Source: Bacteroides sp.
GTDB lineage: Bacteria > Bacteroidota > Bacteroidia > Bacteroidales > Bacteroidaceae
DNA length: 16,337 bases
Assembly: GCA_030151635.1 (NCBI GenBank)
Contig: JASLDF010000063.1
Coordinates: forward strand, 1 to 16,337
Reading direction: 5' to 3'
Shown here piece by piece: positions 7,195-13,720 of this stretch. Made by a program: the position numbers and the translations under genes. The notes under the pieces are model-generated. The model searched no databases and was not told where the DNA came from. It worked only from the letters and a program-made list of their open reading frames with translations. Every line of letters starts with the position of its first letter. Within the stretch, counting starts at the first letter, position 1.

Positions 7195-9063
7195 ATGAAA
7201 TGTGATGTAAAATTTAGGGTGAAAGCGTTGTGCTTAGCAGTTCTAGCTATGATGCTAGTTGGCACAAAAGCATGGGCCGCCGACGATGTGAAGTTGGAGG
7301 TTACAGCACCTAGTACCGTCGAAATGGGGGCACAGTTTGAAATTGCCTATACGGTAAACAGTGCTGAAGCAACGGGTTTCCGTGCTCCATCGTTCGATAA
7401 TTTGGACGTAAAGTTCGGGCCAACAACCTCCAGGCAGTCATACAGAACCAGTGTTAATGGTCAAGTTACGCAGGTGAGTAATGTTACGTACACTTATATT
7501 GTGATGCCCGTAAAGGTGGGACAAGTTTCTTTACCTGCTGCGTCAATCACGGTAAAAGGAAAGACTTATAAATCGGCTCCTGTCAATATTAAGGTGATAC
7601 CCGAGGATAAGAATGCTCGTAGTTCTCAATCAAACAGTGGGGTGAAACGTAATAATAAGGTGTCGAGCGACGATCTTTTTGTGGTTGCACAGCTTTCAAA
7701 GACGGAGGCGTATGAACAAGAAGCAATTCTTCTGACTTATAAGTTATATGCATCGGCAGTGAATATTCTTACTGTTACACCCAATAAATCGCCCGATTTT
7801 AAAGGGTTCCATGCACAAAACATATCAAACTTAAACAACACTCGTTGGGAATTAGACCGTTACAAGGGTCGCAATTACCGTACGGCTGTTTTGCAGCAAG
7901 AGCTTATTTTCCCACAACAATCGGGTAAACTAACCATTAATCCTTCGGTTTACGAGGTGGCCATTGAGCAACCCGTAGAGTTTGAAGATCCGTTCGATGC
8001 GTTTTTCAACTCATCAAGAAGTAGCAGTTTCCGTCAAATGGTTTCATCACAACCTATCACGGTCAATGTTAAGCCGCTTCCTTCAAAACCATTGGGTTAT
8101 AACGGTGCAGTGGGTAATTTCACCATGACTACAGATGTTAGTAGCCTAGAAGTGAAAGCAAACGAGGCTGTAACGATTAAATTGATTATTTCGGGAACAG
8201 GTAATATGAAGCTGATGTCGAATCCTGTAGTGGAATTTCCATCAGATTTCGAGCTTTATGACCCTAAGATTGAAGACAACGTACGTATCTCGGAAAATGG
8301 AGATACCGGGAATCGTGTCATCGAGTACTTAGTTATTCCTCGTCATGAAGGAAACTTCAAGATTGACCCGATTAAATTCAACTACTTCGACTTGAAAACA
8401 AAGAGCTACAAGACGTTGAGTTCTCAAACCATCAATTTGAAGGTTGCTAAATCGGCAAATGGATCTGGTACGGGCAATGCTGGTGGTAGTGTAGTTGTAA
8501 ATAACTTTACCAATAAAGAGGACTTAAAGATATTGAACGAGGACATTCGTTTTATCAAACAAAACGAGGTTACACTGCGCACAGAGCCTAATTTTATTCA
8601 AGGCACTTGGGGCTACCGTTTGTTCTTTATCCTTACATTGGTGGCTTTGGGTATTTTTATCATCTTTAATTTGAAACAAGCTCAAATCAATAACAACGTC
8701 GCATTATCACGTAATAAAAAAGCCAATAAAATGGCTCGTAACCGAATGAAAGCTGCCTATAAACTAATGACAGCCAACAACAAAAACGAGTTCTACGATG
8801 AGGTTCTACGTGCATTGTGGGGTTATATTAGCGATAAATTGACCATTCCAATGTCTAAGTTGACAAAAGATACCATTGACCAAGAGTTAGTGGCGTATAA
8901 TGTGGACGAGTCGCTTCGTAAAGACTTCATTGATTTGTTGAACGACTGCGAATTTGCGAAGTTTGCTCCTGGCGATGATAGTTTGGCGATGGATAAAATC
9001 CTAGAACGCTCAACAACCTTGATTGGTAATTTAGATGGTGTAATCAAAAACAAAAAGAACTAA
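7195..9063 (+). CDS. batD: BatD, exported membrane-anchored Bat protein
   Basis: From the ATG at 7195 the protein has 622 aa. This start is preferred over an in-frame ATG at 7132, because 7195 gives a proper signal peptide (MKCDVKFRVK, then ALCLAVLAMMLVGTKAWA-AD) and has AAGGAT 5 bp upstream, while the longer form would overlap batC and bury the signal. A large periplasmic beta-rich region (about 29-450) contains repeated Ig-like units. Residues 420-440 include a Gly/Ser-rich linker. One membrane helix (about 474-496, YRLFFILTLVALGIFIIFNL) follows, then a cytosolic helical domain of about 125 residues with FYDEVLRALWGYI and CEFAKFAPGD. This matches the BatD (oxygen tolerance) family in length and layout. 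The stop codon overlaps the batE start (TAATG), which indicates translational coupling. The likely role is the large periplasmic scaffold of the Bat complex, with its tail reaching the cytosolic MoxR/DUF58 side. Confidence 0.94.
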   Translation: MKCDVKFRVKALCLAVLAMMLVGTKAWAADDVKLEVTAPSTVEMGAQFEIAYTVNSAEATGFRAPSFDNLDVKFGPTTSRQSYRTSVNGQVTQVSNVTYTYIVMPVKVGQVSLPAASITVKGKTYKSAPVNIKVIPEDKNARSSQSNSGVKRNNKVSSDDLFVVAQLSKTEAYEQEAILLTYKLYASAVNILTVTPNKSPDFKGFHAQNISNLNNTRWELDRYKGRNYRTAVLQQELIFPQQSGKLTINPSVYEVAIEQPVEFEDPFDAFFNSSRSSSFRQMVSSQPITVNVKPLPSKPLGYNGAVGNFTMTTDVSSLEVKANEAVTIKLIISGTGNMKLMSNPVVEFPSDFELYDPKIEDNVRISENGDTGNRVIEYLVIPRHEGNFKIDPIKFNYFDLKTKSYKTLSSQTINLKVAKSANGSGTGNAGGSVVVNNFTNKEDLKILNEDIRFIKQNEVTLRTEPNFIQGTWGYRLFFILTLVALGIFIIFNLKQAQINNNVALSRNKKANKMARNRMKAAYKLMTANNKNEFYDEVLRALWGYISDKLTIPMSKLTKDTIDQELVAYNVDESLRKDFIDLLNDCEFAKFAPGDDSLAMDKILERSTTLIGNLDGVIKNKKN

Positions 9064-9881
9064 TGATGAAGAAATATACAATCTATATCTTGATGGTACT
9101 GTTCTGCTCAATGCCTGTTTTTGCTGCAGATGACGTTACAGAGGCTGCTGTTGATGCGGTGGACCAATTGCCACGTATAGAAGCTGATGCTACAATCACC
9201 AAGGCCATGGCCGATAGTGCATACATCCGTAATGAGTATGCAACGGCAATTCAAATGTACGAAGCGTTGTTGCAACAAGGTACAGCAGCCGAGGTTTATT
9301 ACAACTTGGGTAATGCATACTTTAAAGCAGATAACATTGCTAAGGCCATCGTAAACTACGAAAGAGCCTTATTGCTAGAGCCTAATAACGGCGATTTCAA
9401 GGCAAATTTAACCATTGCTCGTGCTAAAATCGTTGATAAATATGAAGCACCTACCGAGCTATTCCTAGTGAGCTGGGGCAAATGGATTGTCAACACAATG
9501 ACCTCGAATCAATGGGCTGTATTGTCTATGATAATTTTCGTTCTGTTTCTAGGTAGCCTAGGAACTCTAATCCTCTACAAACGTGGTCATATTAAACGTA
9601 TTGCCCTGATTGTAACGGTTGTAATGTTGGTACTTACCCCAATTACAGTGTTCTGTGCAAGCTATCAGAAGACACAATACTTTACACGAGAGGCAGCAAT
9701 TGTAATTGAACCTAGCGTTGTGGTACGTAGCACTCCTAGTGAGTCTGGTACCTCTTTATTCGTGTTGCACGAAGGTAAACGAGTAGAGATTAAAGACAAC
9801 TCAATGAGCAGTTGGAAGGAAATTCGTCTTGAAAATGGAGAAGTAGGGTGGTTGCCGATCGAAGCAATTGAGGTAATTTAA
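9063..9881 (+). CDS. batE: BatE, TPR protein with two membrane helices and an SH3-like domain
   Basis: A 272-aa protein and the last gene of the operon. The signal peptide is residues 1-21 (PVFA-AD). TPR repeats lie at about 51-115, with YYNLGNAYFKADNIAKAIVN being the clearest. Two membrane helices follow at about 151-172 and 180-199, then an extracytoplasmic bacterial SH3-like domain at about 211-270 (VVVRSTPSESGTSLFVLHEG, then GEVGWLPIEAIEVI). This domain order is that of BatE. The TPR and SH3-like parts should both face the periplasm and could bind partner proteins or cell-wall material; the binding target is not known. The ATG at 9063 overlaps the batD stop by one base, and a second ATG directly after it (9066) would give a protein one residue shorter. 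A strong terminator begins 24 bp after the stop, closing the operon. Confidence 0.94.
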   Translation: MMKKYTIYILMVLFCSMPVFAADDVTEAAVDAVDQLPRIEADATITKAMADSAYIRNEYATAIQMYEALLQQGTAAEVYYNLGNAYFKADNIAKAIVNYERALLLEPNNGDFKANLTIARAKIVDKYEAPTELFLVSWGKWIVNTMTSNQWAVLSMIIFVLFLGSLGTLILYKRGHIKRIALIVTVVMLVLTPITVFCASYQKTQYFTREAAIVIEPSVVVRSTPSESGTSLFVLHEGKRVEIKDNSMSSWKEIRLENGEVGWLPIEAIEVI

Positions 9882-9905
9882 TCCTCCTAAATTTATATTA
9901 TTAAG

Positions 9906-9938
9906 GCTGATGCAGTTAACGACTACATCAGCTTTTTT
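9906..9938 (+). terminator. Rho-independent terminator of the Bat operon
   Basis: GCTGATGCAG (9906-9915) pairs with CTACATCAGC (9923-9932) with one C-A mismatch, a 7-nt loop, and six T's directly after. The stem can be lengthened by AAG/TTT on the flanks. Confidence 0.9.
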
Positions 9939-10237
9939 ACTTTCTAATATTCGATCCAGATGAACCACTCACATCTTGCTAGCGTAGATTAATTTTACAA
10001 TGTTGATACCGACGCTCTTATACCCCGTAAGCCTTAAAATCTTCTATCTGTTTTCGAATAAAGCATCTGAATATGAAGCATTAAGCTAGATGTAGGTTGA
10101 CAGGTATTTAGGGTTGCAGAAAGCGTCTTGAAGGGAACATCAGAAGAAAAAACTGAAAGTGTTGCTGGTGTAGAAGTCTAAATCGTGGAATCTCTTGAGT
10201 GAGTAGCTGTAACGACACATTCCAGATTGATAAGTAG
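9939..10237. other. Intergenic stretch with no recognisable gene
   Basis: Both strands are broken by stops every few codons. I see no convincing hairpin, transposase remnant or RNA gene here. It separates the Bat terminator from the promoters of the next unit. Confidence 0.6.
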
Positions 10238-10269
10238 TTGTGGAATAACAGTCTACGAGTATACCTTTG
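10238..10269 (+). promoter_or_regulatory. Distal promoter for the HTH/stress-protein unit or an upstream RNA
   Basis: TTG (10238-10240), a 21-nt spacer and TACCTTTG (10262-10269) match the Bacteroidota promoter consensus. The predicted start near 10275 lies about 230 nt before the next gene, so it would make a long leader. A small GGTTT-TGT-AAACC hairpin (10315-10327) falls inside that leader. Confidence 0.55.
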
Positions 10270-10413
10270 AGATACTGGTTTTATTATTTAACTTTAAATG
10301 TTAAGAAATCTGTCGGTTTTGTAAACCCAAATGCCCACAGTTTGTTATCATTAAAAGAGAGTACGTAACCAATATAAAATTGCCAATTCGAGTAATAATT
10401 TACGATCATTTTG

Positions 10414-10444
10414 TTTGTTTTATATTGATTATTTATTAAGTTTA
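10414..10444 (+). promoter_or_regulatory. Proximal promoter of the small DNA-binding protein gene
   Basis: TTTG (10414-10417), 19 nt, and TAAGTTTA (10437-10444) match the consensus with one mismatch in the -7 box. The predicted start near 10450 would give a leader of about 55 nt. Confidence 0.5.
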
Positions 10445-10505
10445 TAATGTGACCTACTTAAAAAGATCACATAATGTTATTATTAACTTTTTAAATTCTA
10501 ATGAC

Positions 10506-10772
10506 ATGAAAAAGATTACTTTTAACGAGCTAAGAAAAATCAAAGATTCATTGCCCCATGGCTCAATGGCTAGAATAGCAGATGAATTAAGCCTTAAGGT
10601 TGACACAGTAAGAAATTTTTTCGGTGGTGAAAACTACAATACGGGCGAATCTGTGGGTTATCACATTGAACCAGGTCCAGACGGAGGTATCGTTTTTCTA
10701 GATGATACCACAATTCTTGACAAAGCTTTTGCAATTCTAAAAGAAGAAAATAAATCGGTATCGGTAGGTTAA
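10506..10772 (+). CDS. Small helix-turn-helix-like DNA-binding protein
   Basis: From the ATG at 10506 the protein has 88 aa (MKKITFNELRKIKDSLPHGS). In-frame upstream codons exist but add an unlikely N-terminus that reaches into the promoter region. Residues 19-40 (GSMARIADELSLKVDTVRNF) read as a helix-turn-helix: a helix with IADELSL, a turn, then a recognition-type helix DTVRNFFGG. The middle part (GYHIEPGPDGGIVFLDD) is a Gly/Pro-rich beta-like segment, followed by a C-terminal helix (TILDKAFAILKEEN). Similar small proteins annotated only as DNA-binding are, to my recollection, common in Bacteroidales and often sit near universal stress protein genes; this was not checked. It lies 77 nt upstream of the stress protein gene on the same strand, with a hairpin between. 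It may regulate that gene or itself; regulatory function is inference. Confidence 0.8.
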   Translation: MKKITFNELRKIKDSLPHGSMARIADELSLKVDTVRNFFGGENYNTGESVGYHIEPGPDGGIVFLDDTTILDKAFAILKEENKSVSVG

Positions 10773-10780
10773 ATATATAG

Positions 10781-10815
10781 TCCCAGTTGATATCCTCAAT
10801 TGGGATTTATTATTT
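10781..10815 (+). terminator. Intercistronic hairpin (attenuator or leaky terminator)
   Basis: TCCCAGTTGA (10781-10790) pairs with TCAATTGGGA (10796-10805) through one G-T wobble and a 5-nt loop, followed by TTTATTATTT. It starts 9 bp after the stop of the small DNA-binding protein. I see no good promoter between it and the stress protein gene, so read-through is probably needed for that gene. Confidence 0.65.
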
Positions 10816-10849
10816 CCACTTCACCTATAAACCCTTAACACATAATTAT

Positions 10850-12004
10850 ATGCAAGATAAAGACATCAACAAAGACAAGCTTGTTACACTAGCAATCTTA
10901 CCTTTTAACAAGGCACAGATCCTTAAAAACATACTTGAAGAGAACGATATTCCTACTACAATTATGAATATCAATCAAATTCAACCTGTAATTAATGGGG
11001 GAGTACGTTTACGAATTAGGGAGAGTGACCTTACTAAAGCACTAGAGGTTTCTGAACAAGCACAAGACATCTTTCCAGAGTCTAAAAAGAGCAAGGTGAA
11101 AGATGATAATGACCGTGAAACCATTCTTATTCCTGTCGATTTCTCGAAATATTCGATGAAAGCGTGCGAATTTGGCTTTAATTTAGCTAAGGATATGAAG
11201 GCGGATATCATTTTGATGCACGTCTATTTTACACCCGTTTATGCGGCTTCTTTACCGAATGGCGACATCTTCAATTATCAAAAACAAGGGTTTAATCGCG
11301 AAGCTACGATTATTCACAACCAAGTAGAAGAAAAATCTAACAACCTAGCTAAAGAGCTGGATAAAAGGATAGAAGAGGGTACTTTACCTCCAATTAACTA
11401 CATTGTGAAGCTTCGTGAGGGTATTCCTGAAGAGGAAATTGTACGTTACGCTCGTCGTCACGATATCAATTTAATCATTATGGGGACACGTGGTACAAGC
11501 CAGAATCAAGACGATTTAATTGGTAGTGTTACTGCCGAAGTTATTGATCGATGCGATACAACGGTGTTTGCAATTCCCGAAAACATGGACTACAAATCGT
11601 TCGATAAGGTGAAAAATATTGCGTTTTTGACCAACTTCGATCCACGTGATATCATGGCTCTAGACGATTTAATGAACCGAGAAATCAAAGTAAGTACCTG
11701 TAGATTAAGTCTGATTCATATTACTGACGAACACAACAGATGGAATGAAATTGAGCTGGGTGGCATTAAAGAGTACCTGGTAAACAAGTATCCAGAGCTA
11801 ACTGTAGAATATGATATTATTCGAAGTGATAGCGACTTTGCTGAAGTATTATCGGATTTCGTAGAAAAGAAGAAAATTGAATTAATTACGCTTACTAGTT
11901 ATAGAAGAAATCTATTTGCTAGATTATTCAATCCAAGTATGGCTCGTAAAATGGTTTTCCAAACCGACTTGCCAATGCTTGTAATCAACGTTAGTCGTAA
12001 GTAA
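10850..12004 (+). CDS. DUF2007-like plus tandem universal stress protein domains
   Basis: From the ATG at 10850 the protein has 384 aa (MQDKDINKDKLVTLAILPF). A TTG codon further upstream in frame lies inside the intercistronic hairpin and is not a credible start. Residues about 9-70 (LVTLAILPFNKAQILKNILE, later GGVRLRIRESDLTKALEV) resemble the DUF2007 putative signal-transducing domain. The first Usp domain (about 90-243) starts ETILIPVDFSKYS and holds a complete ATP-binding signature G-2x-G-9x-G-S (G212, G215, G225, S226). The second Usp domain (about 255-382) has the fold pattern but lacks that signature at NPSMARKMVF. The protein is therefore predicted to be cytosolic, with one nucleotide-binding and one degenerate Usp domain, as in many tandem Usp proteins. 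It ends in a strong terminator. The specific stress signal is unknown. Confidence 0.9.
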   Translation: MQDKDINKDKLVTLAILPFNKAQILKNILEENDIPTTIMNINQIQPVINGGVRLRIRESDLTKALEVSEQAQDIFPESKKSKVKDDNDRETILIPVDFSKYSMKACEFGFNLAKDMKADIILMHVYFTPVYAASLPNGDIFNYQKQGFNREATIIHNQVEEKSNNLAKELDKRIEEGTLPPINYIVKLREGIPEEEIVRYARRHDINLIIMGTRGTSQNQDDLIGSVTAEVIDRCDTTVFAIPENMDYKSFDKVKNIAFLTNFDPRDIMALDDLMNREIKVSTCRLSLIHITDEHNRWNEIELGGIKEYLVNKYPELTVEYDIIRSDSDFAEVLSDFVEKKKIELITLTSYRRNLFARLFNPSMARKMVFQTDLPMLVINVSRK

Positions 12005-12026
12005 ACATACTGCATATTAAGTTACT

Positions 12027-12073
12027 AAGGTGTAATTGTATGGATTAACAGTCTTTACAATTACACCTTTTTT
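12027..12073 (+). terminator. Strong rho-independent terminator after the Usp gene
   Basis: AAGGTGTAATTGTA (12027-12040) pairs perfectly with TACAATTACACCTT (12056-12069), with a 15-nt loop and six T's (12068-12073). The reverse strand lacks a comparable T run, so it is directional. Confidence 0.95.
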
Positions 12074-12107
12074 ATTGGAATAACACCTTATAGTAGTCTT
12101 GTAGCTA

Positions 12108-12138
12108 TTGCTCGATGTGCTGTAAATCTGTACCTTTG
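12108..12138 (+). promoter_or_regulatory. Orphan plus-strand promoter
   Basis: TTG (12108-12110), 20 nt, and TACCTTTG (12131-12138) match the Bacteroidota consensus fully. It starts 35 bp after the preceding terminator. No ORF follows; a predicted transcript would begin near 12144. Confidence 0.5.
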
Positions 12139-12153
12139 TTAGTTTCTGTTCTT

Positions 12154-12181
12154 TCAGATTATAATTTATATTATGTTAAGT
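12154..12181 (+). other. dif-like (XerC/XerD) sequence
   Basis: The right 11 bp TTATGTTAAGT (12171-12181) match the E. coli XerD arm TTATGTTAAAT at 10 of 11 positions. The centre TTTATA matches TGTATA at 5 of 6. The left arm ends in the conserved ATAA, but its outer part diverges. The 28-bp size and inner dyad (ATAA / TTAT) fit a dif site. The local A/T richness raises the chance of a coincidental match. Confidence 0.3.
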
Positions 12182-12296
12182 AGAACTTTATAACATCAAC
12201 AATAACATACCCCACACATCTGTTTTTACTATGTATCCTGTCTTTCAACTTCTCTAATAAACATAGTCCCTTAAGCGTTTTATATCACTTCTTCTA

Positions 12297-12555
12297 TATC
12301 CCATAATATTCTATTCTCCGATGTTAATAGACATTTCTAGCCTTATAGAGATGCTATTATATCTTTGTAGTTGAGTTAGTTAAAAGATTATGGCAAGTTC
12401 CACTTAAGTAAGAAGGTTTTCTAAACTCACTACAAAACAACACTTTCTTTGCTTCAATTACTTCCTATGTTAGGATTGATATATATATATGGCTGTAATC
12501 TATTTAACCAGCCATTGAGATCTCGCTGTCAAATCCTATCTATCCCATAATATTC
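12297..12555. repeat. 15-bp direct repeat, two copies 244 bp apart
   Basis: TATCCCATAATATTC occurs at 12297-12311 and at 12541-12555. Both copies are preceded by CTAT-like sequence and followed by CGAT, directly in the second copy and after a 7-bp insertion in the first. This suggests two diverged copies of a longer element. Both lie in the gene-free block. Confidence 0.5.
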
Positions 12556-12812
12556 CGATTTAGCACATATTCCTTACAGGAACAAAATATCCAGCTGATA
12601 CAATTTAAACCAACATCTCTTATTTCATTCTTTAGCTCGAGTGGGATTTCTGAAATCTCTTTTATTTACCCATTTCCATTTTCAAGTACTAACAAGTCAA
12701 TAAACAAACTTAGAAAATAACTCTATTCATTTTACTTCAAAAATTCTTCATTTATTCATAGTATTCTAGTGTGTGAGAGAATTTAACCCTAAATAATTCA
12801 AATATTCATATG

Positions 12813-12842
12813 CAAAGGTACGGGTGAACTATAATATTGCAA
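12813..12842 (-). promoter_or_regulatory. Orphan minus-strand promoter
   Basis: Read on the minus strand, TTG (12842-12840), 19 nt, and TACCTTTG (12820-12813) form an exact Bacteroidota promoter. No ORF longer than a few codons follows on the minus strand. A transcript would run leftwards from about 12806. Confidence 0.5.
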
Positions 12843-12870
12843 GGAAATACGACCTCACTTCTACTGTAAT

Positions 12871-12905
12871 AGCTCATAACCTACTGACATAAAGTGTTAT
12901 GAGCT
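12871..12905. repeat. Perfect 10-bp inverted repeat
   Basis: AGCTCATAAC (12871-12880) and GTTATGAGCT (12896-12905) are exact inverted copies around a 15-nt spacer. There is no T-run on either side, so it is not a standard terminator. It lies about 30 bp upstream of the minus-strand promoter, where an activator could bind. Confidence 0.55.
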
Positions 12906-13485
12906 TATATTTACCCCATTTATAACCGATTCTTTATTTCTGTAAAACACCAATAGAGTCATAAAACTGCAGCAGAATGTATTTATGTAGACTTTCCATA
13001 TGTTCTTTAGTCTAACATAACCGATAGTTAATACTTTTTTGTAGATGCTCCAGAAGCTGATCAAGAAATCTTAAATGGTATGCCATTTCTAAATTTGATT
13101 GCTACTTGGCATGTGTGTTAAAACTAGACTTAGATAATGAGCTACTAGATAATTGTTACTTTTGGGTATAAAGGCTGCTTTAGCTTTCTAAAGAATTACA
13201 CAAATAGTGATGAATAGATTTTAAGTATAAATAGGAGAAATTTAATATCTAGACAAATATTTAGGAGTAAGTAAAATAGGAGAGTACTCCCCTGCTCTAT
13301 TTTTATAAAGGCATGATCCACTACTTGTCTATTTTATTGACATTCCCCGTTCGTGTAAAATCTATATATAAGGTATAAATATTAAAGATCTATTCCTATT
13401 AATAATATTAGTCCTCGTTATTAATAATTGGCTATTAAATAAGAATATTTAGCACCAAAAATTTGATTATTTAGTAGACACAAAC

Positions 13486-13497
13486 ACCCATATGGGT
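13486..13497. promoter_or_regulatory. 12-bp perfect palindrome, possible operator
   Basis: ACCCATATGGGT is fully palindromic and more G/C-rich than its surroundings. It lies about 40 bp upstream of the -33 region of the candidate small transcript, a normal place for a dimeric regulator to bind. Confidence 0.4.
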
Positions 13498-13536
13498 ATT
13501 ATTTCATGAATGTGTCAAATCTTATGGTCAATCATG

Positions 13537-13566
13537 CTGTTTTTTACAAAATAAATGCTATTTTTG
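13537..13566 (+). promoter_or_regulatory. Promoter of the candidate small transcript
   Basis: TATTTTTG (13559-13566) is an exact -7 box; CTG (13537-13539) at 19 nt upstream is a one-mismatch -33 box. The predicted start is near 13572, and a terminator lies 120-150 nt downstream. Confidence 0.4.
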
Positions 13567-13570
13567 AAAT

Positions 13571-13642
13571 ATGACAATGAAAACAATAGCGATTGCAAAG
13601 TCATTCTATAGTGAGAATAGTCAAATGAATGTTAAGTTTTAG
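13571..13642 (+). CDS. Possible 23-codon small ORF
   Basis: ATG at 13571 (or ATG at 13577) opens a frame of 23 (or 21) codons ending TAG: it reads MTMKTIAIAKSF, then YSENSQMNVKF. The promoter box ends 4 bp before the first ATG, so translation would be nearly leaderless, or would start at 13577. It lies between a promoter-like site and a terminator, and a TTATTTA-CTA-TAAATAA hairpin (13654-13670) follows it. I do not recognise the peptide. It may equally be chance within a noncoding RNA of about 150 nt. Confidence 0.3.
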   Translation: MTMKTIAIAKSFYSENSQMNVKF

Positions 13643-13686
13643 CACGATTTTGGTTATTTACTATAAATAATATTACTGTATGATTG

Positions 13687-13720
13687 AAAGGCCCTAGTTG
13701 TTTGAAACTAGGACCTTTTT
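13687..13720 (+). terminator. Terminator of the candidate small transcript
   Basis: AAAGG-C-CCTAGTT pairs with AACTAGG-A-CCTTT (two stems of 5 and 7 bp around one C-A mismatch) with a 6-nt loop, and the 3' side ends in five T's. There is no recognised gene upstream on this strand for 1.6 kb, so it needs a transcript to terminate. From 13721 to 13969 I see no gene that I can support. Confidence 0.75.

Larger units (their letters stand above)
12074..13485. other. 1.4-kb gene-free A/T-rich block
   Basis: No reading frame of convincing length exists on either strand; stops occur every few codons. I find no tRNA, CRISPR or IS ends. The block does contain near-consensus promoters on both strands, a dif-like 28-mer, an (AT)6 run at 12479-12490, a 15-bp direct repeat, a 10-bp inverted repeat and a short open frame at 13032-13121. 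It may be a decayed gene region, a chromosome landmark, or a source of noncoding RNA. Confidence 0.7.

Noticed and set aside
12360..12367. TATCTTTG, an exact -7 box
   Set aside because: No TTG lies at the expected distance, and such 8-mers with five fixed bases are frequent by chance in A/T-rich DNA.
13157..13304. Possible second small RNA: TACTTTTG box at 13157-13164 and a CTATTTTT-tailed hairpin at 13273-13304
   Set aside because: No -33 element is visible and the hairpin has only a short imperfect stem, so both ends are too weak to call.
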